Shown here in pieces: positions 53,216-60,411 of a stretch of 64,000 nucleotides of DNA (position 1 is its first letter; every line of letters starts with the position of its first letter). Source of the stretch: Pseudoxanthomonas wuyuanensis (GTDB lineage Bacteria; Pseudomonadota; Gammaproteobacteria; Xanthomonadales; Xanthomonadaceae). The position numbers and the translations under genes are program-made. The notes under the pieces were generated by a model. That model worked only from the letters and a program-made list of their open reading frames with translations, searched no databases and had not been told where the DNA came from. The stretch spans positions 1 through 64,000 of the forward strand of contig NZ_OCND01000006.1 in NCBI RefSeq assembly GCF_900215535.1. Reading direction: 5' to 3'.

Positions 53216-54325
53216 ATGGACCGCAAACGCCGCTCGTTCTTCGCCTATTCCTCCGCGTTGCTGGGATTGCTCAGCCTGTTCGCGGTGCTTTGTTTCCACT
53301 TCCCCGAACTGCTGACCAGCAAGGAATTCCGTGCGGTCTATACCGAAGGCTTCGCGCGCAATCTGCTGTTGGTCGGCCTCAGCGCGGCCTTCGGCCTGGG
53401 TACGCTGGCGATCCTGCGCGATCGCAACAAGCGCATCGCGCTGATCGGTGTCGGCAGCGCAACGCTGGCGGTGCTGCTGGGCGGCACCAATGTGCAGTTC
53501 GACGGTATCGGGCAGACGCCCTACTCGCTGGGGCTGGACTGGTTCGTCATTTCGCTGTTCTTCTCGGCGCTGGTGTTCGTGCCGCTGGAGCACTACCTGG
53601 GCAAGCGGCGGATTTCGCCGCTGCGTTCCGGCTGGCGCACCGATGTGGCCTATTTCTTCATGAGCCATGTGCTGGTGCAGTTCATCCTGATCCTGGTGAC
53701 CGCCTCCACCTCCACCATCGCCGGGCTGGCCGCCTTTCCGGCGCTGAAGAATGCGATCCAGTCGCTGCCGGTGTGGGCGCAGTTCCTGATCGCCGTTTTC
53801 GTGGCCGATCTGGCGCAGGCGCTGCTGCACCGGGCCTACCACAACATTCCCTGGCTCTGGCGGTTCCATGCCGTGCATCACTCCAGCCGCGAGATGGACT
53901 GGCTGGCCGGATCGCGCATCCACTTCATCGAGATCGTGCTGACCCGCAGCGCGGTGCTGTTGCCATTGCTGATCCTCGGGTTCTCGGCCTCGGCAGTGAA
54001 CGCCTATGTGATCCTGGTCGGCCTGCAGGCGGTGCTGGCGCATGCCAACCTGGGTATCCGCTTCGGCGTGCTGGAATATCTGCTGGTGCTGCCGCGCTAT
54101 CACCACTGGCACCACGCGCGGCACCCGGACTATCTGGATGTGAACTACGCCATCCACCTGCCGCTGGTGGACATGCTGATGGGCACATTCAAGCTGCCGC
54201 GCAAGCAGGAAGACTGGCCCGAGGAATACGGCGTGATGAAGCTGGAAACCGTGCCGCGCGGCATCCTGCGCCAGCATCTGATGCCGTTCCAGAGCGGGCG
54301 GAAGTTCGACGAGTACGTGGACTGA
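53216..54325 (+). CDS. Sterol desaturase/fatty acid hydroxylase family membrane protein
   Basis: The 369-residue protein has several transmembrane helices (three in the first 135 residues, more around 145-190 and 240-285) and the family diiron histidine clusters HRAYH, HAVHHS, and HHWHH, with additional His in HANLGIRFG. Proteins of this superfamily hydroxylate or desaturate lipids with O2. The actual substrate is unknown. The first 130 residues form an extra membrane module relative to minimal members. Confidence 0.9.
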   Translation: MDRKRRSFFAYSSALLGLLSLFAVLCFHFPELLTSKEFRAVYTEGFARNLLLVGLSAAFGLGTLAILRDRNKRIALIGVGSATLAVLLGGTNVQFDGIGQTPYSLGLDWFVISLFFSALVFVPLEHYLGKRRISPLRSGWRTDVAYFFMSHVLVQFILILVTASTSTIAGLAAFPALKNAIQSLPVWAQFLIAVFVADLAQALLHRAYHNIPWLWRFHAVHHSSREMDWLAGSRIHFIEIVLTRSAVLLPLLILGFSASAVNAYVILVGLQAVLAHANLGIRFGVLEYLLVLPRYHHWHHARHPDYLDVNYAIHLPLVDMLMGTFKLPRKQEDWPEEYGVMKLETVPRGILRQHLMPFQSGRKFDEYVD

Positions 54326-54356
54326 GCGATCGTCGCTCCCACAGGATGCACTTTCG

Positions 54357-54992
54357 CTACGTCCAGTCGGTCAGCCCCTCGCGGGCATAGACTTCCTTGA
54401 AACTCGGCAGCGCCTTCATGCGCTGCGCATGGGCTTGCAGCACCGGCCAGGTATCGGTCGGCTTGGGCATGTTGCGCGACCAGCGCATCAGCATGGTCAG
54501 CAGGAAATCGGCGGCCGTGCGCTGCGCGCCGAGCAGATAGGGGCCATGCGCGTCCAGATGATCGGCAACTTGCCCCCACGCCTTCTCCAGCTTCGCCCGG
54601 GCATGCTGGCGGCTGGCGTCGCTGTTCTCCGACCCTGCGATTTCATCCGAATAGAACCACGCGCGATAGGCCGGCATCAGCGTGTTGGCGCAGAACAGCA
54701 TCCAGCGGTAGTACTGCGCGCGTTGGCTGCTCGCCACGGCCGGCGCCAGTTCCGCCTTCGGGTGCAGATCGGCCAGGTGCATGACGATGGCCGCGGTCTC
54801 GGTGATCGCCTGCCCGTCCATCACCAGCGTGGGCACCACCCCGGCTGGATTGAGCTTCAGGTAATCGGCGGATTTCTGGTCGCGCTTGTCGAAGTCCAGC
54901 TCATGCAGTTCATGCGGCACGCCCAGTTCGATCAACAGCCAGTGGACGACCAGACTGGCGGTGCTCCGGGAGTAGTAGAGGGTGGTGGGCAT
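54357..54992 (-). CDS. Glutathione S-transferase family protein
   Basis: The 211-residue protein has the thioredoxin-like N-terminal domain (LYYSRSTASLVVHWLLIELG, with Ser at the catalytic place; NPAGVVPTLVMDGQAITETA for glutathione binding) and a helical C-terminal domain (AQRTAADFLLTMLMRWSRN). The ATG at 54992 is the family start; the longer frame runs into a C-rich hairpin. It lies downstream of fumarase on the same strand. It is only distantly like the GST at 41436. Confidence 0.9.
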   Translation of the reverse strand: MPTTLYYSRSTASLVVHWLLIELGVPHELHELDFDKRDQKSADYLKLNPAGVVPTLVMDGQAITETAAIVMHLADLHPKAELAPAVASSQRAQYYRWMLFCANTLMPAYRAWFYSDEIAGSENSDASRQHARAKLEKAWGQVADHLDAHGPYLLGAQRTAADFLLTMLMRWSRNMPKPTDTWPVLQAHAQRMKALPSFKEVYAREGLTDWT

Positions 54993-55013
54993 GGGATTCC
55001 TTATCGGGTTTCT

Positions 55014-55044
55014 GCCCCTCCCCTGCGAAGGCAGGGGGAGGGAG
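55014..55044 (-). terminator. C-rich hairpin between fumarase and GST genes
   Basis: CCCCTCCCCTGC and GCAGGGGGAGGG pair imperfectly around GAAG. No T run follows on the minus strand. It could attenuate fumarase transcripts; it also resembles common intergenic repeats. Confidence 0.4.
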
Positions 55045-55057
55045 TTGTTGTTTTCCT

Positions 55058-56575
55058 TTACTCCACCAGCACCGGGATCTTGCCGATGCGCGCCTGCCAT
55101 TGCTTCGGGCCGGTGTTGTGCACCGAGGTGCCCTGCGAATCGACCGCTACCGTCACCGGCATGTCCTGCACCTCGAATTCATAGATCGCCTCCATGCCCA
55201 GGTCGGCGAAGCCGACGACCTTCGCCGCCTTGATTGCCTTGGAGACCAGATACGCCGCGCCGCCGACCGCCATCAGATAGGCGGACTGGTGCTTGCGGAT
55301 GGCCTCGATGGCTGCCGGGCCGCGCTCGGCCTTGCCGACCATGCCCAGCAAACCGGTCTGGCTGAGCACCTGCTCGGTGAACTTGTCCATGCGCGTGGCG
55401 GTGGTCGGGCCGGCCGGGCCGACCACTTCGTCGCGCACGGGATCGACCGGGCCGACGTAGTAGATGAAGCGGCCGCGCAGGTCGACCGGCAACGGCTCGC
55501 CCTTGTTGAGCATGTCGACCATGCGCTTGTGCGCAGCATCGCGGCCGGTCAGCAGCTTGCCGTTGAGCAGCAGCACTTCGCCGGGCTTCCAACTGGCCAC
55601 GTCCTCGCGGGTCAGCGTGTCCAGGTTGACGCGGCGTCCCTTGGAGGCGTCGTAGGTCAACTGCGGCCAGTCTTCCAGCGACGGCGGCTCCAGCATCACC
55701 GGCCCGCTGCCGTCCAGGGTGAAGTGCGCGTGGCGGGTGGCGGCGCAATTGGGGATCATCGCCACCGGCAGGTTGGCCGCGTGGGTCGGATAATCCTTGA
55801 CCTTGATGTCGAGCACGGTGGTCAGGCCGCCCAGGCCCTGCGCGCCGATGCCCAATGCGTTGACCTTTTCGTACAGCTCCAGGCGCAGCTCTTCGGCGCG
55901 ATTGGACGGGCCGCGCGCCTGCAGATCGGTGATGTCGATCGGCTCCATCAACGATTCCTTGGCCAGCAGCATCGCCTTCTCGGCGGTGCCGCCGATGCCG
56001 ATGCCCAGCATGCCCGGCGGGCACCAGCCGGCGCCCATGGTCGGCACGGTCTTGAGCACCCAGTCGACGATGGAATCGGAGGGATTGAGCATGGCGAACT
56101 TGGACTTGGCCTCCGAACCGCCGCCCTTGGCCGCGACGATCACATCGACGGTATCGCCCGGCACGACCTTGACGTTGACCACGCCCGGCGTGTTGTCCCT
56201 GGTATTGGTGCGTTTGCCGGCAGGATCGGCCAGCACCGAGGCGCGCAGCTTGTTGTCCGGATGGTTGTAGGCGCGGCGCACGCCTTCGTGGACCATCTCC
56301 TCCACGCCCATCGTGGCGTCGTCCCAGCGCACGTTCATGCCGATCTCAAGGAACACCGTGACGATGCCGGTGTCCTGGCAGATCGGGCGGTGGCCTTCGG
56401 CGCACATGCGCGAATTGATCAGGATCTGCGCGATGGCGTCCTTGGCCGCCGGCGATTCCTCGCGCTCATAGGCGGCGGCGAGGTTCTTGATGTAGTCGAC
56501 CGGGTGGTAATAGCTGATGTACTGCAGGGCATCGGCGACGGACTGGATGAGGTCTTCTTGCTTGATCGAAGTCAT
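55058..56575 (-). CDS. fumA: Class I fumarate hydratase (4Fe-4S, FumA/FumB type)
   Basis: The enzyme interconverts fumarate and malate in the TCA cycle. The 505-residue protein has the class I alpha part (about 1-290: RPICQDTGIVTVFLEIG, GAGWCPPGMLGIGIGG with cluster Cys residues, NCAATRHAHFTLDG) and the beta part (about 330-505: LNGKLLTGRDAAHKRMVDML, VGPAGPTTATRMDKF). Cys residues in CQDTG, WCPPG and NCAA probably hold the oxygen-sensitive cluster. The start MTSIKQEDLIQSVADALQYI at 56575 fits the family. Confidence 0.95.
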   Translation of the reverse strand: MTSIKQEDLIQSVADALQYISYYHPVDYIKNLAAAYEREESPAAKDAIAQILINSRMCAEGHRPICQDTGIVTVFLEIGMNVRWDDATMGVEEMVHEGVRRAYNHPDNKLRASVLADPAGKRTNTRDNTPGVVNVKVVPGDTVDVIVAAKGGGSEAKSKFAMLNPSDSIVDWVLKTVPTMGAGWCPPGMLGIGIGGTAEKAMLLAKESLMEPIDITDLQARGPSNRAEELRLELYEKVNALGIGAQGLGGLTTVLDIKVKDYPTHAANLPVAMIPNCAATRHAHFTLDGSGPVMLEPPSLEDWPQLTYDASKGRRVNLDTLTREDVASWKPGEVLLLNGKLLTGRDAAHKRMVDMLNKGEPLPVDLRGRFIYYVGPVDPVRDEVVGPAGPTTATRMDKFTEQVLSQTGLLGMVGKAERGPAAIEAIRKHQSAYLMAVGGAAYLVSKAIKAAKVVGFADLGMEAIYEFEVQDMPVTVAVDSQGTSVHNTGPKQWQARIGKIPVLVE

Positions 56576-56650
56576 GTAGGCAAAAGCCGGGGCTGCCGGT
56601 GGGTAGCGGGCGGGAACCGCCATTTTAGGCCAAAGTAGCGCCCCGGCCGG

Positions 56651-56677
56651 TGTCACGGCCGGCCATCCTGCCCCGTC
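56651..56677 (+). promoter_or_regulatory. ECF41 autoregulatory promoter
   Basis: TGTCACG, 16 bases, CGTC, matches the published ECF41 consensus TGTCACA-N16-CGTC with one difference. The -10 ends only 8 bases before the ATG, so transcription would start at or near the start codon and give a nearly leaderless message. The bases after it (CGTCCTGG) are identical to those of the second copy at 57540. Confidence 0.8.
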
Positions 56678-56685
56678 CTGGCGCC

Positions 56686-57573
56686 ATGAACACAGAAAAC
56701 GCCTTCGAAACCCACCGCTCCCGCCTGTTCGGACTGGCCTACCGGTTGCTGGGCAGCCGCAGCGACGCCGAGGACGTGGTGCAGGACGCCTGGTTGCGCT
56801 GGCGGCAGGCCGACCGCGCCAGCATCCGCGATCCCGAAGCGTGGCTGGTCACCGCAACCACCCGCCTGGGCATCGACCGCCTGCGCGCTGCGCATACGCA
56901 GCGCCAGCACTATGTCGGCCCATGGCTGCCCGAGCCGCTGGAGATCGATGAAACCCCGGGCCCCGGCGACCGGGCCGAACTGGCCGAACAGGTTTCGCTG
57001 GCGTTCCTGGCGGCGCTGGAACGGCTGGGCCCCGAGGAACGGGCGGCATTCCTGCTCAAGGAAGCCTTCGACTACGACTATGCGCAAATCGCTTCGCTGC
57101 TGGGCCAGAGCCAGGCCAACTGCCGGCAGATGGTGCACCGTGCGCGCGAGCGCATACAGGCCGGGCGGCCGCGCTTCCAGGTGGCGCCGGAACAGCACCG
57201 CCGCCTGCTGGAGCGCTTCATGCACGCCGCCCGCGTCGGCGACCGTTCCGCCATCGCCGCGCTGTTGAGCGAGGATGCGCGGCTGGTGTCCGATGGCGGC
57301 GGCAAGGCGGTGGCGGTGATTCGTCCCCTGTTGGGCGCCGTGCGCATCGCGCGGCTGTTCTGGGCCGCCTATCGCCGGGCCGACCCAGCGGTCGAATGGC
57401 GCATGGGCACGGTCAACGGCGAACCGGCGATCCTGCGCTACCGCCACGGCGCGCTTGCCGCGGTGATGGTGGCGGTCAGCGACGGCGACCGCATCAGTGA
57501 ACTGCTCACCGTGGCCAATCCGGAAAAAATCGGCCGCGCTGTCACGCCGGCATCCGCTGGCGCGTCCTGGTAG
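56686..57573 (+). CDS. ECF41-group sigma factor with fused SnoaL-like regulatory domain (SigJ-like)
   Basis: The 295-residue protein has sigma2 (about 7-73: FETHRSRLFGLAYRLLGSRS, DAEDVVQDAWLRW) and sigma4 (about 103-160: LERLGPEERAAFLLKEAFDY, QIASLLGQSQANCRQMVHRA), then a C-terminal SnoaL/NTF2-like domain (about 172-285). The three group hallmarks are all present: WLPEP in the linker (80-84), DGGGKA (203-208) and NPEKI near the end (278-282; NPDKL in the consensus). In this group the C-terminal domain controls activity instead of an anti-sigma factor. It is followed by a carboxymuconolactone decarboxylase-like gene, its usual partner, and both have the group's promoter motif. Confidence 0.93.
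   Translation: MNTENAFETHRSRLFGLAYRLLGSRSDAEDVVQDAWLRWRQADRASIRDPEAWLVTATTRLGIDRLRAAHTQRQHYVGPWLPEPLEIDETPGPGDRAELAEQVSLAFLAALERLGPEERAAFLLKEAFDYDYAQIASLLGQSQANCRQMVHRARERIQAGRPRFQVAPEQHRRLLERFMHAARVGDRSAIAALLSEDARLVSDGGGKAVAVIRPLLGAVRIARLFWAAYRRADPAVEWRMGTVNGEPAILRYRHGALAAVMVAVSDGDRISELLTVANPEKIGRAVTPASAGASW
57540..57566 (+). promoter_or_regulatory. ECF41 promoter of the carboxymuconolactone decarboxylase-like gene
   Basis: TGTCACG, 16 bases, CGTC, the same motif and spacing as at 56651, here inside the last codons of the sigma factor gene and 43 bases before the ATG at 57610. It should make the target gene respond to the sigma factor. Confidence 0.8.
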
Positions 57574-57609
57574 TGAAGGCGGCCATGGTGGCCGCCACTC
57601 CCCACTGCC

Positions 57610-58050
57610 ATGAAATTCCATCGCGTCGAATACCCCAGGTACGTTCCCGAAGCCTTCCGCGGCCTGTACACGATCAGCCAGAGCCTGCATGGCGGAAAAC
57701 TGGGCAAGGAGTTCGTCGAACTGATCTTCCTGCGCGTTTCGCAGATCAACGGCTGCGGATTCTGCCTGGACATGCACTCCACCGCGCTGCGCAACGCGGG
57801 TGTGGAGGGACGCAAGCTCGACACCCTCGCCGGCTGGCGCGAAAGCCGCTTCTTCGACGGGCGCGAAGGCGCGGCGCTGGCCTGGGCCGAACAGCTGACC
57901 ACCCTGCCCTCCGGTGCGCCGGCCGATGCCACCTATGAGGCATTGAAAGCGCATTTCGACGAGCACGAGATCGCCGAACTGACCATGGCCGTGGCCACCA
58001 TCAACGCCTGGAACCGGCTTGGCGTGGGCCTGCAGCCCGAACTGCCGTAA
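57610..58050 (+). CDS. Carboxymuconolactone decarboxylase/AhpD-like protein, ECF41 target
   Basis: The 146-residue helical protein has the AhpD-like redox motif C49-G-F-C52-L-D-M-H56 in INGCGFCLDMHS and the family core (FVELIFLRVSQ, LDTLAGWRESRFF, HEIAELTMAVATINAWNRL). Members with the CxxC-x3-H motif can act as peroxidase partners or thiol-dependent enzymes. The same combination of this gene with an ECF41 sigma factor occurs in many bacteria, but its physiological role remains unsettled. It has its own ECF41 promoter. Confidence 0.92.
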   Translation: MKFHRVEYPRYVPEAFRGLYTISQSLHGGKLGKEFVELIFLRVSQINGCGFCLDMHSTALRNAGVEGRKLDTLAGWRESRFFDGREGAALAWAEQLTTLPSGAPADATYEALKAHFDEHEIAELTMAVATINAWNRLGVGLQPELP

Positions 58051-58237
58051 GCGCAAGCGAGCCGGCTGCACCACCCTTGGTGCCGCGCCCAGGGCCGCCC
58101 TGGGCGCAATCTCACGAGCCGGGGCGAGCCTGGCGCTGCGCCGATGCGCCCAACCGAGGCACCGGCCCGACGAACCGTGAGGGCGCGCCGGGCCGGCGGG
58201 TTTACCATGGCCGCACCTGCGTCAACGCCGAACCGCC

Positions 58238-59344
58238 ATGGCCATCGCCGCCTCCCACCCACTCGCGCTGCCGCGGCGCGAACAACTGTTCTGGCTGCTG
58301 CACATCGGCGGCTGGACCGGCTATTTCAGCCTGGGCTACCTGTCGGCATTGGCCTACGGCAAACCCGCCGGCTACTGGATGGTGCCGCTGACGGCAGCCA
58401 TTACCGGCTCCGTGGTGACGCTGGGGCTGCGCCTGCTGTTGAGGGCCTGCTGGGGCCAGCCGCCGATGCGGCTGCTGGCGATCATGGTGCTGCCGGTGCT
58501 GGCCAGTTCGGCGGTGATGGATCGGGTGACCCGCAGCGTATTGATCGAGTTCTGCCCGACCTGCGGGCCGGACAGCCGGCTTGCCTATGTGGCTTACGCG
58601 TTCACCTACATCTACGTGGTGCTGGCCTGGGTCGGCCTGTACCTGGGCGTGAAGTACTACCGGCAATTGCAGGACCAAACCCAGCGCGCGCTGGCCGCGC
58701 GCAACATGGCGCATCAGGCGCAGCTGAAGATGCTGCGTTACCAGCTCAATCCGCATTTCCTGTTCAACACGCTCAATGCCATCTCCACGCTGATCCTGGA
58801 CCGCGACAACGCCACCGCCAACCGCATGGTGCAGGGGCTGTCGGCATTCCTGCGCCATTCGCTGGACAACGACCCGATGCAGCGGGTCACGCTGAGACAG
58901 GAACTGGATGCGCTGACCCTGTACCTGGGTATCGAGAAGATCCGCTTCGCCGAACGGTTGCGGATCGAAACCGACATCGATGCCGACTGCTGGCGCGCGC
59001 TGCTGCCCAGCCTGCTGCTGCAGCCGCTGGTCGAAAACGCCATCAAATATGCCGTTGCGCGCGAGGTGTCCGGCGGAACGCTGCGCATACAGGCGCGCCG
59101 CGAGGATGCGCAACTGGTGCTGAAGGTGATCGACGACGGCCCGGGCTGCGCCGCGCTGGAAGGCGGCGAACTGCCGCCGGGCAAAGGCGTGGGCCTGCGC
59201 AACACGCGCGAACGGCTCAACGTGCTGTACGGCGACGCCGGCGGCTTCTCGGTGCGCAACCTGCCCCGCGGCATCGAGGTCTGCCTGCGCCTGCCGTTCG
59301 AAACCGCGGCCACCGCCATCGACAGGGCCGGACATGAAGACTGA
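58238..59344 (+). CDS. LytS-type sensor histidine kinase (His_kinase family)
   Basis: The 368-residue kinase has four to five transmembrane helices (about 18-42, 47-70, 78-95, 116-140) without a large outside loop, then a cytoplasmic kinase part of the His_kinase (PF06580) type: phosphoacceptor His in LNPHFLFNTLNAISTLI and nucleotide-binding LLQPLVENAIKYAV, VIDDGPGC, GKGVGLRNTRERL. It overlaps the LytTR regulator gene by 11 bases and is certainly its partner. The signal is unknown, probably membrane-related. Confidence 0.94.
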   Translation: MAIAASHPLALPRREQLFWLLHIGGWTGYFSLGYLSALAYGKPAGYWMVPLTAAITGSVVTLGLRLLLRACWGQPPMRLLAIMVLPVLASSAVMDRVTRSVLIEFCPTCGPDSRLAYVAYAFTYIYVVLAWVGLYLGVKYYRQLQDQTQRALAARNMAHQAQLKMLRYQLNPHFLFNTLNAISTLILDRDNATANRMVQGLSAFLRHSLDNDPMQRVTLRQELDALTLYLGIEKIRFAERLRIETDIDADCWRALLPSLLLQPLVENAIKYAVAREVSGGTLRIQARREDAQLVLKVIDDGPGCAALEGGELPPGKGVGLRNTRERLNVLYGDAGGFSVRNLPRGIEVCLRLPFETAATAIDRAGHED

Positions 59345-60182
59345 TGCGATCGCAGCGGTAGCGGCGCAGCGCATACGCACGCTGATCGTCGACGACGAAC
59401 CGCTGGCAAGGCGCGGGCTGGAGCTGCGGCTGGCCGAACACGCCGACATCGAAATCGTCGGCCAATACGGCGACGGCGCCGCCGCGGTCGCCGCCGTGCA
59501 CGCGTTGCGGCCGGATCTGATGCTGCTGGACGTGCAGATGCCGGGCGTGGACGGGTTCGGAACGCTGCGGAACATTCCGGCCGCGGAAATGCCGCTGGTG
59601 ATTTTCGTCACCGCCTACGACCACTACGCGATCCGCGCGTTCGAGACCTCGGCGGTGGACTACCTGCTCAAGCCGGTGGAGGACAGCCGCCTGCATCAGG
59701 CGCTGGCGCGCGTGCGGCAGACGCGCGCCCAGCATGCGGCCAAAGGCCATTGCGCGCGGCTGCTTGGGTTGCTGGGCCAGCTCAGCGGCCGGCCGCTGGA
59801 TCTCCACGAAGCCCTGCAGCCTGATTTCCTCGAGCAACTGCGCCGCGAAGACAAGCTGGCCGTGCGCGATGGCCAACGCACGGTCAAGGTCGACCTGGCC
59901 TGCATCCGCTGGATCGACGCCGCCGGCGACTACATGTGCATCCACACCGACGGCGACACACCGCAGGGCAACACCATCATCCTGCGCGCCACCATGCGGG
60001 AACTGGAACAGCAACTGGATCCTCAGCGCTTTCCGCGCATCCACCGCTCCACCATCGTCAACGCCAGGCGCGTGGTGGAACTGCGCCCGCACACCAACGG
60101 CGAAAGCTTCCTGCGACTGGACTGCGGGCAGGAACTCAAGCTTTCGCGCACGCATCGGGACAAGCTGGCGGTGTTGATCTGA
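59334..60182 (+). CDS. LytTR-family response regulator
   Basis: The 282-residue regulator has a receiver domain (about 14-135: LIVDDEPLARRGLELRLAEH, phospho-acceptor Asp in MLLDVQMPGVDGF, Lys in YLLKPVED) and a LytTR DNA-binding domain (about 165-278: IRWIDAAGDYMCIHTDGD, RIHRSTIVNARRVVELRPH). It should bind direct repeats in target promoters when phosphorylated by the kinase at 58238. The pump operon at 60412 lies next to it, separated by a REP palindrome, and could be a target, which is inference. Confidence 0.95.
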   Translation: MKTDAIAAVAAQRIRTLIVDDEPLARRGLELRLAEHADIEIVGQYGDGAAAVAAVHALRPDLMLLDVQMPGVDGFGTLRNIPAAEMPLVIFVTAYDHYAIRAFETSAVDYLLKPVEDSRLHQALARVRQTRAQHAAKGHCARLLGLLGQLSGRPLDLHEALQPDFLEQLRREDKLAVRDGQRTVKVDLACIRWIDAAGDYMCIHTDGDTPQGNTIILRATMRELEQQLDPQRFPRIHRSTIVNARRVVELRPHTNGESFLRLDCGQELKLSRTHRDKLAVLI

Positions 60183-60201
60183 GGCACCGGCAATCTCTCC
60201 T

Positions 60202-60268
60202 TGTGGGAGCGACGCGAGTCGCGATGGGCTAACGGCAACGCTTCATCGCGACTCACGTCGCTCCTACA
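60202..60268. repeat. GTGG/GTAG-ended REP palindrome
   Basis: TGTGGGAGCGACGCGAGTCG and its complement ending in CGACGTCGCTCCTACA form a 67-base hairpin with centre GGCTAACGGCAACGC. It is a close relative of the copy at 23105, between a response regulator and the pump gene. Confidence 0.85.
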
Positions 60269-60411
60269 GGGGAAGATCCCGGGCATCCGCCCAACGCTTC
60301 GGCGCACGCCTTCCACGGTTCAGCGCAACGCGCGCAGCGGTATGACTTCCGGCCCATTTCTGCATCGATGCACGCGCGCATCGTGCCGCCGCCCCCTCTG
60401 CAGATGCGCCG

